A stretch of 64,000 nt of DNA, taken from Fragilaria crotonensis. Taxonomy: Eukaryota; Bacillariophyta; Fragilariophyceae; Fragilariales; Fragilariaceae. A program made the position numbers and the translations under genes. The notes beneath the pieces were generated by a model, which was not told the origin of the DNA, searched no databases, and worked only from the letters and a program-made list of their open reading frames with translations. Of this stretch, positions 1 to 10,704 are shown piece by piece (the first letter of the stretch is position 1; every line of letters begins with the position of its first letter). The stretch lies in NCBI GenBank assembly GCA_022925895.1, contig JAKSYS010000020.1, forward strand, positions 62,001 through 126,000, read 5' to 3'.

Positions 1-100
1 GACTTCTCATTTCATTATTGATTGGACAGTCGGAAGCGTTTCTGATCGGAAAATCAGTTTCCGTAACGAGAGAACTGTTTGAAGTGCCGACAGTTGAATC

Positions 101-791
101 ATGTCGGGAAGTAACTTAATTGCAAGCTACCCAACGAAACGCAAAATCGTGGTAAAGAAATCGTCTTTGACCCAGAAGAGAAGGAAGTACTTACAAGGTT
201 TCTCTGAACGAAAGCAACAAAGAAGGGCGTTTGGTTTGGCGATGCAAAGGTCAAAGACCGACAGGCTCGGTTGTATGATAGACGAGAGCACAAAAATCGG
301 AGCTGGAACGCATCGAAGAAGCCGAGCGACAGAAATCGACGTTGCAAGAAGATGCCCTCATTGGAAGAGTCGACGAAGTCGACGATGTTGTGAACACTGT
401 CTCGATCGAAAAGGGGAAAATAGCTACTTATCAAGACGAGACGTCGACTGAGAAGTGGGGTGGGCAGGTGATAGTTACTACGACACTAGCTTCGATGTCA
501 GATGCGAGCGATGAGGAGCTGCAAATTGTGAAGGTCAAACAGTCCGTGGACAAGCGACAGAGGTACGCAGGAGATGTGTCTAAATTCATCAACCGAATGA
601 AAGGCTCTCTACCCGCTAAGAAGAAGACAACTCGTAGCCAACCGCGCAAAGGCAACCACGGCGCGGCCAACATGAGCGGCATCGGAGGTGCCGCGAATCT
701 CAAGCTTGCGAAAAAGGCGTTGTCAAAGGTGCAGGCGAAAGTAGGAGTACCAGAAGGAGGCAAAGGACGAGGTAAGAGACGAAGGAAGTAA
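101..791 (+). CDS. NOL12: Nop25/Rrp17-family nucleolar protein (NOL12-like), frame interrupted
   Basis: Family members are nucleolar RNA-binding proteins of large-subunit pre-rRNA processing. ATG at 101 opens a short lysine-rich N-terminus. Family-typical blocks then follow in different frames: EIVFDPEEKE (157-186), YLQGFSERKQQRRAFG (188-235), KVKDRQARLYDRREHKNR (about 246-300) and ELERIEEAERQ (301-333). The last frame continues open through a VTVTT-like segment (about 470-490) to a very basic C-terminus and the stop at 789-791. Block order and spacing fit one about 230-residue protein, so about three one-base length errors at short A/G runs are more likely than decay. It ends 10 bp from the stop of the convergent carboxypeptidase gene. 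No intron is seen. Family assignment rests on motif recognition only. Confidence 0.68.
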
Positions 792-801
792 AATAGTTTC
801 G

Positions 802-3377
802 CTAATCAATTGTGTACCGCGGCGAGCCGTTATCGCTGCACGAGAGCGGGTCGTCGCTACATCCCTTCATTTCCACATCACCATGGCCTGGTTCGTCGGA
901 GTAGGGCTCGTTAGACCAGCTGCCGTCCTCCTCGTCCGTATCGGCGCGAATTCTGTACTCATGAGGTCCGCATTTGAATGATACGAAAAGAGCAAGAGCG
1001 AGCAGACAAACCACTACACCGACAGCAAGGAAACTGAGATGAAAGGAGGAGTATTTAGGGGCACGAACGGCGAGGCACCCCGGACCGGTTGTTTGTCCGA
1101 ACCGATTGCTCACTTCGATAGTTGTTATTTCACGACCGGCTTGATTTTGGCCAACATTGTCGTCGTAGTCACCGACCACAATGCTTACGGGAATAGAGAA
1201 CCAATCGAGTCGTCCTTTTACGCGCTTTCCTGCGCTTTCGAAATTCCAATCCGGATTTGTCCTCGCGTTGACGACATGCGATTGGGGAGGAACGTCAGGT
1301 TTAACGTCCGAATTCGGCCTCATAGCCCACGATCGATCAACTCTAGAACTCGCAATGATGCTCAGCGTTTCACCTGCTCTTAGTGACGAAACATCAACAA
1401 CAGCGCTGAATATCGGACCCAAGCATGGTTCCACGTCGGCATTGGAGACCCGAGGATGTGGGTAGGCCCACTTGCAGAGAAGTATCCTGAACCGCCAGTC
1501 GGCCCTTTTGGTAGGGCCTGAACGAACGAGGCCTCAATGTCGGCTCGCGACGGCTGGGAGTGACAGTCAATCACTCCTAGTGGGAAGCTCTTGGCAATCC
1601 AAAGAGTTGTTTCATCGATGTCCAATGACCCCGACAGTCCACTCAACTGTTATTCTATCGATATTTTGAGGAATCATTACGTTTCGAAGCAGTCGTGCAA
1701 TTCCTCTCAATCAACGGTACGATATCGTCAGACAAGGCCAGGTTGTTGACTGCAACAATGGAGACATATGGCTCAACCAAGTCGGCCGAAAGCAATGCGA
1801 GCCGAATATTTCTTGAAATGTGGCCGTTCCCGTCTGTTTCCTTGCTCAAAACGTCCTTGGAATTTCCAAGCATACTCGTTGGAGGGATCTTCTGGTGACT
1901 TGTCTCAACCAACATGTTGAATGCTCGTAGCGTGGCGTTATTGTAAATCGTCTTCGCCTTGGGATATTCGTCGTAAGTCAATGGCTCGCACTCAATAACC
2001 AAGTCCGGTATCCAGGATCCTGCGGAAAGTTTGAATTAGTGTCTGCAGACACTCATCCCTAGTTGAGGTGCACTATCATATTACAAGGTCTTCTTCTTAC
2101 CACAGTATGCCCAATCCTGAATGCACACGGTGAGCTCCTGTCTGCTAAAGTACTGCTTCAATCTCAACAGAACGACGTGCTTACCTCCATTCCACCGCGA
2201 ACATAGTAAACCTTGTCATTCATAGTTCCCACGTCATACGGTTGGCTCTGCGGCCACCCAGCTCCGTACTTACTGTAAGAGTGAGCGACGGCTGCCTGGG
2301 CAGCGTCATCTGGACTCCAGTTATGCAAAAACGATGGCGCTCCCCACTCGTAGCCTATCACCTCTGTACCGCCGTGGAAAGTCAGAGCAAGCTGAAACAT
2401 ATGTTCACGAAATACTTCATTGATGGTCCTGCCAGCTATGGTCTGCATGCATAAATGCTTGTCTTGAACATCAATTGGGAAATCTCTGGAGGTCGAAAGT
2501 GTGCCAGCGTTAGAGATTCGTTTTGTCTCTGAGATCAAATAACGAGCACCGTACCTATTTGGGTCCACGCCGTCTTCCTCCCGAGTGTTTTGAAAGTACC
2601 CAAGGGCGTTCGCAGTGGGAATGATTACGATTCGTCTCGTGGTCAAAAGTCTGGCCAGCCAGCGGCGGTGGTTGTCGTCAATGCCTTTTTGTTCTAATGC
2701 CATCCTGCAGGATTTGGCGTCAGCCAGCTCGTTTCCGAAACGTGCTATTTCGTCTGGTGATACGGGCTTCTGTGGTCTTCCCTCGCACGATGTTGCTTCC
2801 AACAAAAGAGTTGCGGCCTCCATAACTGACGTAGGTCCGACGCGTTCGTTTCCTACAACGGAGAGAAAGAATTAGCTTCCTTTTTACGCAATATACAAGC
2901 TAACCAAAGACGCCCCTCGCCCCTTACCATGAACACACCCGACCAGAATACTTCAGGTAGGTGATTCGAGCTATCAGAGCCCTCCGGATGAGCTACAAAG
3001 TCCTGAATGGTAATGACATAGTTGAGACATCCGTCGCCACCTTCGTCGAAAGGACAGTCACTTTCACCACCAGCCCGAGGCAAGCCAAATGACTGTTGTG
3101 AAGTTGTGACACGAACAAGATTTGGGTATAATGACTTCCACTCAAATAGTTTGCTCTTGATTTCTTCGGGTTTCCACAAGATATACTGACGTGGGTAATC
3201 GTCAAGCTTTCGCTCTTGAAACTCATCTCCAAGTTGATTCTGAGATAACTTGTTCCAGAGAGGCATGGCTCGGGCATTGTCAATGGAGTCCTCTATTTTT
3301 GCACCAGCGACCGTGATGGTCAAATAAACACACCACAAGAACCCACATGCGAAAAGTCGGACGTTCACGACCATCAT
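802..3377 (-). CDS. M14-family zinc carboxypeptidase, secreted and membrane-anchored, multi-exon
   Basis: Metallocarboxypeptidases remove C-terminal residues using zinc bound by an HxxE pair and a distal His. ATG at 3377 starts a signal peptide (hydrophobic residues about 5-24). Exon 1 ends at 2928; a GT-AG intron (2853-2927) joins it to exon 2, restoring the zinc motif HGNERVG. TFHGGTEVIGYEWG supplies the probable third ligand and VIECEP the probable catalytic Glu. Exon 2 ends at 2185, a 16-nt microexon lies at 2101-2116 (DWAYC) and the last exon starts at 2019. The C-terminus has one membrane segment (about 960-1040) and an acidic tail, so the protease domain should face the lumen or exterior. 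The frame slips near 2937, 1635 and 1450, each a single-base change; I read these as consensus errors. Stop TAG at 802-804. Confidence 0.85.
2101..2116 (-). other. 16-nt microexon of the carboxypeptidase gene
   Basis: Reading the minus strand, exon 2 ends ATGGAG|GTAAGC at 2185, and TTCAG|GATTGGGC opens at 2116. The next donor, TGTG|GTAAG, follows after only 16 nt, and CCGCAG|GATCC opens the next exon at 2019. Splicing gives GGMEDWAYCGSWIPDL without a stop, whereas reading through either intron gives stops. The exon length (5 codons plus 1 nt) is needed to keep phase. The two flanking introns are 68 and 81 bp. Confidence 0.72.
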
Positions 3378-3642
3378 GCGGCGCTTGTTCTCTTGCGGCT
3401 ATTTATGGTTGAATGATTCTTGGTGGTTGTTTATCGGTTACGCATTAACATCCAGGACGGCAACTGCAGGACTGATAGAATCCGAAGATCAGAGCGCGGA
3501 GGGCTCGTCACTCTGTCAGCTCTCAGGGCTCAGGTACATTGTAGTTGCCCTTTCACCTTTCACCTTTCACCCACATATGCATATGCATATGTATGTCATG
3601 TATATCATACGATAATCCTTGTGACGCACCAGCATCCCTCAA

Positions 3643-3796
3643 ATCCGTGTTTGACGTCACAAAAACACCTTCGAAACGCAAAAAAATTGTCCAGGCTCAA
3701 TCTTATATCATATAGCGAAGGTCCGTTTGCGTCCAGAAGGGTCCGAAGGAGACAGACACAAACACCGATGGGAACACATGACGTCAAATCACGGAT
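3643..3796. repeat. Small inverted-repeat element (154 bp) with TGACGTCA in each arm
   Basis: The left arm ATCCGTGTTTGACGTCA (3643-3659) is matched by the reverse complement of TGACGTCAAATCACGGAT (3779-3796), with one inserted base. The 119-bp interior is not repetitive. The pair could be the ends of a tiny MITE or a paired regulatory site upstream of the carboxypeptidase gene (ATG at 3377). Confidence 0.45.
3652..3659. promoter_or_regulatory. CRE-like palindrome TGACGTCA (copy 1)
   Basis: A perfect 8-bp palindrome that is the consensus site of bZIP/CREB-type factors, 275 bp upstream of the carboxypeptidase start. Further copies lie at 3779-3786 and 4672-4679. TGACGT/ACGTCA sites are known as CO2/cAMP response elements of diatom promoters. 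Function here is inference. Confidence 0.3.
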
Positions 3797-4076
3797 CGTC
3801 ATTCGTACTTGAGCATCCCCACCCGATGCGATACTTTTTCCAAATGGTCTAATAGCTCGACAATTATGTCCAAAAATCCCACACCGGTAGGGCCTTTCTG
3901 TTATTTCACACCCCTACTTCATCCCTTCGCGGAACAGATCTCTTCTGCAACGTATGAAAAAGTGTCTGTATATCATACTTGCTTCAGCTATACTTTCTAT
4001 GGTGACAAATATGTCACAAATCGAACCATTCGACTCAAAAATGCATTGATCTGATTGGCTGCGCCCTTCGTTCAAC

Positions 4077-4274
4077 ATGCGATTCGCACTCAGTTACATT
4101 TTGCTTATTTCGTTTTTTTTTACGATGATGTCGATTGGGACGACGACAAACGACAAGCACAATGTGTTTACTAAATTGTTACTGGCTGGTCATTTTGCAG
4201 ATGCAGCCGAGGACAAGTCTGTGCTTCAACGTCTTCTTGGACTTAAAGAAACAAGCGCTTCGACGCATCGCTAA
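4077..4274 (+). CDS. Short ORF with signal-peptide-like N-terminus (65 aa), doubtful
   Basis: ATG at 4077 opens a 65-residue frame. Its first 21 residues are strongly hydrophobic after MRF (a run of Leu, Ile, Phe and Ser ending near Gly-Thr), followed by a hydrophilic segment with LLAGHFADAAED and a basic end. The pattern resembles a small secreted protein or a first exon. I recognise no family, the flanks are non-coding, and the frame could be chance. Confidence 0.22.
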   Translation: MRFALSYILLISFFFTMMSIGTTTNDKHNVFTKLLLAGHFADAAEDKSVLQRLLGLKETSASTHR

Positions 4275-6189
4275 CGTAATCTTCCATTGACCAACCACTA
4301 CTATACTTGCCATGAGAGGCCTGCAAGAAACGCCACTCGTTGAACTTGTTGACAGACATCGGACTTTGTGTTGAAGTGGTTCTGCAGTGACGCACCGCTG
4401 CATACGTTGACGCCAACTTGTCGTATCGTCTCGACACAATCTTCTCCAAGAACTTCACACATCCTTGTTGAGAGCAGTGGCTTCGTTAGTCGAGGATTCG
4501 TTTGTACACAGCTACCCATATTGCACTTCTTCTGTCTTGCTGCAGGTTGGAATGCCATTGGAACATCATCCTGAAGTCAACTGCTTGGCATTTATAACAT
4601 ATCGAAGTCCCTGCCTTCGTTGTGGATGTACGATACCAATCATGGAAGTCAATCTCAAAATGGATTTTGTATGACGTCACTCCAACGTACTTTCTCTATA
4701 TCCATTTTGATTTGCAGTTAGATTTTTCGGGTTCAAACACTACTGTCTCGGTTTCAAACATATATTCCAAACGACCATTCTCACACAATAGTCGGTCTCT
4801 CATATTCTTTGACTCACAATAAATCAATCTATAAAAGGATATTACGATGAAGAACAAATATGACTTCATCCTTCACTGTATTCACTTCCACGATCATCTT
4901 GCTTCACCATGTCCGACCGAAGAACGCACTTATAACTTATAACTCCGCCGTCTGATTCAGCACACGAGTAATTCCAAACACATTTCAGACATCTACATGT
5001 TCCGTGATATCATTACTAACATGGAATCACATTCGAGTGTGTTCAATGTCGGCAATGTTGGGACAAGAATAGAAACAGTTTCTCAACAGATACATAGTTG
5101 GCGAACATGTAAAAATGATTTTATGCGGGGCCAAGCCTTTTGACGTATACTTGTACGAGCAAATTGCGCAGGTCGCTCGTCAGAATATCCGGGGGGTGTC
5201 ATACATCTGATCTTTTTGTTTCCCTCCATGATTTGCAGGAATGTTTTCAGTACTTTCCAAAGTAAGACTTAGTCGTGACCATGAAGGCATAGTCAGTAAC
5301 TGATGGAAATGGCAAAATGCAAGAATAGGGGTGGTGCCCCAGAATACACTGCAAGGAAATTGAGGAAATCCATCCTCCTCATCACTGGGAGTACACAAAA
5401 TCCCCGTGGCACTTTGCCTTGTTGATAATATTTTTGTTGTGATCCACAGCTTTCATTACGTGTTTCTTCTGTCGCAGAACACAGCTGCCAGAAACAGGTC
5501 ATGCTGCAGGAGGAACAGAACAAAGTCAACAAGGAGGACAGGGGTCCACCATGTTATATTAACATTCTTGCAAACAATGCAAGAACATCTTCATCATTGT
5601 CTTGTTCGTCTGCCAGCGGCTGCTGGTCAGCAGAGTGCTGCAGTCTGGCATTGGCAGATCTGAATTTTCCACAAGAAAGCAAGAGAGGGTAACAAACAAT
5701 GCCAGGATCCTGATTCCACCACCCACGCAAACCAACACTTGCTGAACAGGCAAATGGGGAAGCTGGACAAGATCGAGAGAACGATAGCTGCCTTAGAAAA
5801 ATGAAACCGTACATTCCACCCCCTGAATTGTTTGCCGCAAAAATGCGAAGTGCCTTTGCCTCTGTGATGTTGTCGCTCCGACTGTTTCTAATGCTGTTGT
5901 TGCTCCGATGCTGTTTCTAATGTTGTCGCTCCGACTGCTGCTTCTAATGGTCGTACTACCAACAAGAGGGTGTACAACAATGACAATAATGATGACAATG
6001 TGGCTGCATCAACACAACACCGTGAAGAAGACCAAGAAGACTGTCGATGACGATGACAGTATTGACATTTGTGGTGGTACTGAAGACAATGAGAAAGAGG
6101 AGTGTGACAACAATGATCCTGTCATCGACGACGAATCCGATAGTTCCAATGAGGAGTCGCTTCATCACCCATAAGGAACTCCGTCAGAA

Positions 6190-6880
6190 GCGCATACTCA
6201 AAAGTTGTGCATGTTGACGACGACAATGTCGTCAATGATTTCTGGGAAACTAAAGATAAGGATTCATCTTGCGTTCAGGACGTCATGGACAACACGCACA
6301 TACAATTTGACGGTTAATCACAAGCGTCAAATCTTGAACTCAACAACAGGCCATCCTGGACGACGATGGAATGACGAAACCCTTGTCAGGTTTGATGCGT
6401 GTGTTTCTCAACTTCAACGTGGTGAATTCAATGACAAAATGACATTCAAATTGAAAACCAAGCAAAGGAGCTCAATCAATGTAAAGGGAGCATATGTTAT
6501 TGTTGACAACGGATACATGAAGTGGTTTACTACAGTCCCTTCGCTGAAGGATTCCATACATAAATCTGAGGTTCATTTTTCTCAGTGGTTGGAATCGCTG
6601 AGAAAGGATGTCGAGTGCATATTTGGGATCCTCAAGTGTCGGTGGAGGATTCTAAAAACAGGCATACGATTGCACAATACGGAAGTCGCAGACAATGTGT
6701 GGCTCACGTGCTGTGCCTTACACAACATGTTGCTTGATGTCGATGGCTTAGCTAAGCAAGAGATGGGAGAATGGCGTTCCATCCTTCTGGGAGACTGACC
6801 AGAATGGCAACTTAGATTTGGATGACATGCCTGAGGATGCCATTCAAAGATTGAATGGCTCAAGTGGGTTCATTGAAAAT
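6190..6880 (+). pseudogene. PIF/Harbinger-like DDE transposase (plant transposon protein family), broken
   Basis: The frame contains the run of motifs typical of this stramenopile/plant transposase family: RTYNLTVNHKRQIL, STTGHPGRRWND, GEFNDKMTFKL, a central VIVDNGYMKW with a catalytic Asp, EVHFSQWLESLRKDVE, CIFGILKCRWRILKTGIRLH with the catalytic Glu region, and VADNVWLTCCALHNMLLDVDG. The N-terminal part upstream of 6190 is unreadable. The C-terminal tail (DLDDMPEDAIQRLN) lies in another frame after a stop at about 6797, so the copy is inactive. No terminal repeats were found between 4800 and 7231, so the element limits are unknown. It belongs to a different lineage from the two Harbinger elements to its right. 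Confidence 0.8.
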
Positions 6881-7231
6881 TGTTGATCAGTTGACATGAC
6901 AGCATTTGGATCACAAGAGTGGCACAATGATGACCACAACATGGATGACGACAGCTGCAAAGACTACCAGCATGTGCAAACAAATGTGGTACTTTCTGTA
7001 AAGGAGCGACCTTCCATTGAAGCAATTTCGGTCAATGTTGATTGAGAACTTTGATTATCGGTATAGAGCGTCAACAAACATCTAGAGCTAGCGAGCTAGC
7101 TAGTACGAGCGATATGGCAACTCTCAGGATGCTGCTTAACGACCATTACTATTGACGACCCGTCATCTACCTACTACTACTAATGGATTAGTTTTGCGGG
7201 ACGTTTCGTTCGCTGCAAGCACCGGCCTAAT
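6881..7231. other. Intergenic, probable 3' flank of the transposase at 6190-6880
   Basis: No coding frame. It includes a local GCTAGC-type palindrome run (about 7085-7105) and ends against the first base of Harbinger element B. Nothing else was seen. Confidence 0.4.
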
Positions 7232-7583
7232 GGCCTGTCCGGTGAACATTTTTTTAGTTTTAGAAATCAAAGAATCGAAGTTTTGAAGGGCTCATCACCT
7301 AATAATTCGTGACTTAACTTCGATTTCTGAATTTCCCAAGACTCGATTTTGGGGTTCTTTTCGTTATCTTTGTTACCCAAATCTCGACGAGGAACGAAGA
7401 TCAGAAATCAAGTTTCGATACCAGAGTTTCATAACCTGTTAAATCTCATCCACCACTTTTAGGATCTTTCTCAACTTTCCTGGTTCTCACACCACAATTG
7501 CGTTATTCTTTCGCTCGTCGCAAACGGATTTTTGATCCACACTTCGTGAAAAGAAACGGAGAAATCGAATTCAGCTGAAGAAG

Positions 7584-9130
7584 ATGAGGATCACTACCAA
7601 ACTTTGTGTAGCGATGATAGTGGAGGGCAGTCCGACGAAGAAAGAAGCAAGCGAGGAAGAGAAGAAGGCCACGGTGTCACAATATCAACCAATGGAGAGC
7701 TCAAGAAGAACTCGGACTCGCACCGTCTCATTCATTGCGGAGGACAGCAGGAGTGCAGCAGTACTGTGAATGTTGACGAATATATTTGGAGGCGCAGAAT
7801 TCGAAGAAAACTCTGCATGTACTATCCATCGGCCTAGTTATTGATGATGGTACTCAACTCTTCTCTTTTGATAATGAGCCGTGGTCAAAACTCGAAGGCA
7901 TCTATGCGACCACAGAATCTTGAATATCTTCAAGAAATTAATCGTCAGGCTGAACTGTATGATATTGTACCAAGGCCACGTCCTTCAAACTGGAGGAGGC
8001 CGAGGATTATGAAGTGGTTACAGGACAATCCAGTTTGCGAAGTTGATTGCAAGGCTTTTCTTTCTGCCGAAGTTAAGAAGCTCCGCGATATCTTGCTCCG
8101 ACTACAAGAGCAAGCCACAGAATTAGCACCAACAAGAAGAAGCAAGTGGCAAGGCACCGTCCCGTACCTTCGCATCATTATGTGCCTCACTGAAGATCAT
8201 GTGAAACACCTTTTTCTTAACAGAGCAAACGCAAGGACTCGGCAGGAAATACTAGATGGAAGGAATAGCAAAAATAGGTATGTCTCCTGGCTGCATTTTG
8301 TGCGACACCAAACAATCATGTAACCAACTCACTCATCTCATCGTTATTGCTGAGATGTGGAATAGTCCCTCGTATAACCCTGTTGCTCCGCCGTCTATGT
8401 GTCATATCGATTTTCAAACCGCGACCGACTGCTCTTTTGAAGCAGTCAGTGCACTCAATCAGCCACGGCGCAGAATATTCAGGACATCTTTGTATCTATG
8501 CGTAGAACCTCCTTCAAATCATCCAAAATTGGGAGAGGAATGGGCAAGGAGAGGGCGGAACTGATGAAGCGACAAGCAGTGATGCTGAGGAGAGTCGTGG
8601 GAGTGCAGTAGGCAATGACAATGTCATGGGAGGCCTCAAGGACGACCAGCTCGCACCCTAAGTAGGGCAGCATTCCTCTATGGCAGACCATTGTACCTCC
8701 TGTATTTTTGGGAGATAGCTGATCGTCACCAGCTTCTACAATCGTCACTACAACGGCTACGTGACAGCGTTGGTGCGTCAGACGCATCCGCAGTTCCAAG
8801 TGTTGTCAATACGAATCGTACTCCTACTACCCGCCGCCGTCGTCGAGACGATGATGAAGACGAAGATGATGCAGCTGCCTTGGTGCGCCCTCTAGTGCAA
8901 TCAATCAGGGATTTCGCCAAGGATGAAGACCGACGACAGGTTGCACTCCTGTAATCCCAATCTGACGAACGCGTATTTCGTAGGCGTGCACAGTTAGTCG
9001 ATGAAGCACGGAAGTACCGCCAACTCATAGCTGAGCTGGATTTCAAGGATCCCAGGAGCTCAAGGTTGTCAGATTTCTACAAGAAGGAAAGTCTCAAAAT
9101 CGAAGAGGAGATTAGTAGTTTGACAGCGGG
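7584..9130 (+). pseudogene. Harbinger-associated second protein, copy A (unknown function)
   Basis: Coding blocks run from an acidic N-terminus through YLQEINRQAELYDIVP (about 7920-7970), NWRRPRIMKWLQDNP, KLRDILLRLQEQ, GTVPYLRIIMCLTEDHVK and a segment ending DGRNSKNR. A probable intron (about 8276-8352) follows, then EMWNSPSYNPVAPPSMCH. The next block is YLLYFWEIADRHQ, with a charged Arg/Asp-rich region and a C-terminal coiled-coil-like tail. The same blocks in the same order occur in element B at 16195-17880, so this is a real element gene and not chance. In position it corresponds to the Myb-like helper of other Harbinger elements, but I see no clear Trp-repeat Myb domain. The frame changes several times. 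Confidence 0.68.
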
Positions 9131-9280
9131 TCCTGAAGTTGAACTAAGTACAAGTAGTTTTATTATGTTGTATGTATGTTCGGTCTCGTGAGACCGGCAT
9201 CACACACAAAATCATGTAGTCTCTTGCGCGGTAGAGGTGTATTAGATTGTGCACTCACATAGTTATACCGTCTCTGTCGA

Positions 9281-10030
9281 TTATAGATTATAGCGACCTC
9301 GGATTTCAAGATCATCAAAATGATTCCCGCCATCGAGCAACTGATCAGGAATCACATCACGGCTTGATTGGGCACCCGGGGCGGGCACCAAAGGGACACC
9401 ACCACCCATCTCTATTTCCCATTCATCGGCAGGAGTTGGCATGGGAACTTCCATGTCACTTTCGGTGTCAATGCAGAAGTTGTGCAACTTTCCGAGAGCA
9501 CACACAAGGGCAACTGTCTTCTTCACACTCACACTCATGGAAATTGCACTCCTTAAGATGGCCCAGCGATGCATTAAAATCCCAAAGGTACACTCAATTC
9601 AGATTCTTACCTGTGAATGGTAAAAGCTATATGAATCCATGGAACCACCTGAAGTGCCAGAGTGCGGCGTTGCCATGTACGGAGTATTCAGATACGCATT
9701 GTCACCAAAAGACAGAGACCTGGAGCCAGCAGCAAGCCATCCTCCAATCTGTCATAAAGTGACATTCCCTCAAATGCAAGAATGTTTGACGTTGAACCTG
9801 GATATTGAATGGCCATGTCGAGAATCTTACCGCGAGCGTCGCAAACAGCTTGGCAATTGAGACCAATCTTGTGCTTTTGCTCGCCCACAATAGAATTTCC
9901 CAGAGTCACAAAGAGAGAGAGCACAATCTTTGTCGGAGGGCTTATGAATCCAGATGAGAATACCATCAATGGCTACAGCACAGCACCCAAAATCAGCCGC
10001 AGGAATTTCCAAAAACCCATTAGCTATCAA
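9281..10030 (-). pseudogene. Harbinger (HARBI1-type, DDE_Tnp_4) transposase, N-terminally truncated, copy A
   Basis: Reading the minus strand from 10030: AVAIDGILIWIHKPS holds the first catalytic Asp and GLNCQAVCDARGKILD the core strand. Next come YPGSTSNILAFEGMSLYDRL, a GDNAYLNT segment with the second Asp in another frame, and ECTFGILMHRWAILRSAI with the catalytic Glu. It ends with a Pro-rich acidic tail (EMGGGVPLVPAP) and stops near 9281. The region equivalent to the first about 120 residues of copy B is absent. The frame shifts at least twice. Confidence 0.8.
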
Positions 10031-10185
10031 TTATAAAAACTTTGATTCTTGGATTTGATGGATTGGTTTGGATGCTCACCGGACAGTACATCAAACCCCC
10101 CTGAATGTGAAGAAATCGAACCCCAAAATAAATTGGTTATGTGCACTTCGAAACTTCGATTCTTTGATTTCTAAGGGCGTGTCCA

Positions 10186-10704
10186 TGTTAAATATTCCGT
10201 ACTGTAGTAACCGTACAGTAGATCGAAAATATCGTGCTAAATGTGACGGTAGATAGTCCTCTACTCACTTGCTAATTCTTGATATTGTGTGCCTAGTTTG
10301 TTTATTAAACTACTTCTAAAGTCATCATTCAATCACTGATGAGAGCTTAAAAAGCTCTCCAATCAGACTACAAAAGACTTCATCCTGTAGGTTCCATACA
10401 ACAAATCTAATCCCAAGAACTGACACCAAATCACCTTCGGTAGATTTACCCCTGTGAAGTCTTCATTCCTTCACGTGATGCCTCCTGGATCTCTCAGTAG
10501 ATCCCTGCATGCCAGGAGGTCTTCCTGGTCTTCCAGTCTTGCCCTTCCTTGTGACTTCAGTCCATTCCCTGGCATCAAGAAGAGCAGCAGAACAGAAGCC
10601 ATTGCTACCGTCGTCCATAGCATATGGTGTTGCTAGCACTGTAGCACTGTTAGCCTCGACAGTAGCACCGTCTGCTTCGACAGTAGCACTGTAGCTCTCG
10701 ACAT
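10186..10704 (-). repeat. Long terminal repeat of the Copia element (left copy, 3' LTR)
   Basis: Begins TGTTAAATATTCCG and ends CTCTCGACA(T). It matches 15335-15860 over its whole length with a few differences, mostly short indels in runs. The flanking bases GTCCA are repeated beyond the other LTR. Confidence 0.92.

Larger units (their letters stand above)
3378..5830. other. Intergenic stretch without a convincing gene
   Basis: It begins with the upstream region of the carboxypeptidase gene, which has an alternating CATATG/ATGCAT run at 3575-3600. Beyond that there are an inverted-repeat pair at 3643-3796, three copies of the palindrome TGACGTCA, and one short ORF with a signal-peptide-like start at 4077. 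From about 4280 to 5830 only short overlapping frames occur on both strands, and none shows a conserved motif. Part of 5180-5830 may be the decayed 5' half of the transposon whose transposase lies at 6190-6880, but no termini were found. Confidence 0.5.
7262..10172. mobile_element. Harbinger element A (2.9 kb) inserted in the left arm of B
   Basis: Perfect 19-bp inverted ends AGAAATCAAAGAATCGAAG (7262-7280 and 10154-10172), continuing with one mismatch for about 8 bp. It has the same convergent layout as B: second protein on + (7584-9130) and DDE transposase on - (9281-10030). The transposase lacks its N-terminal third because the right end follows almost at once, so A is an internally deleted copy. 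Flanking bases are TTA on the left and TAA on the right if the ends are drawn one base in; a true 3-bp duplication cannot be confirmed. The target was the AGTTTT|GGGC junction of B. Confidence 0.85.
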
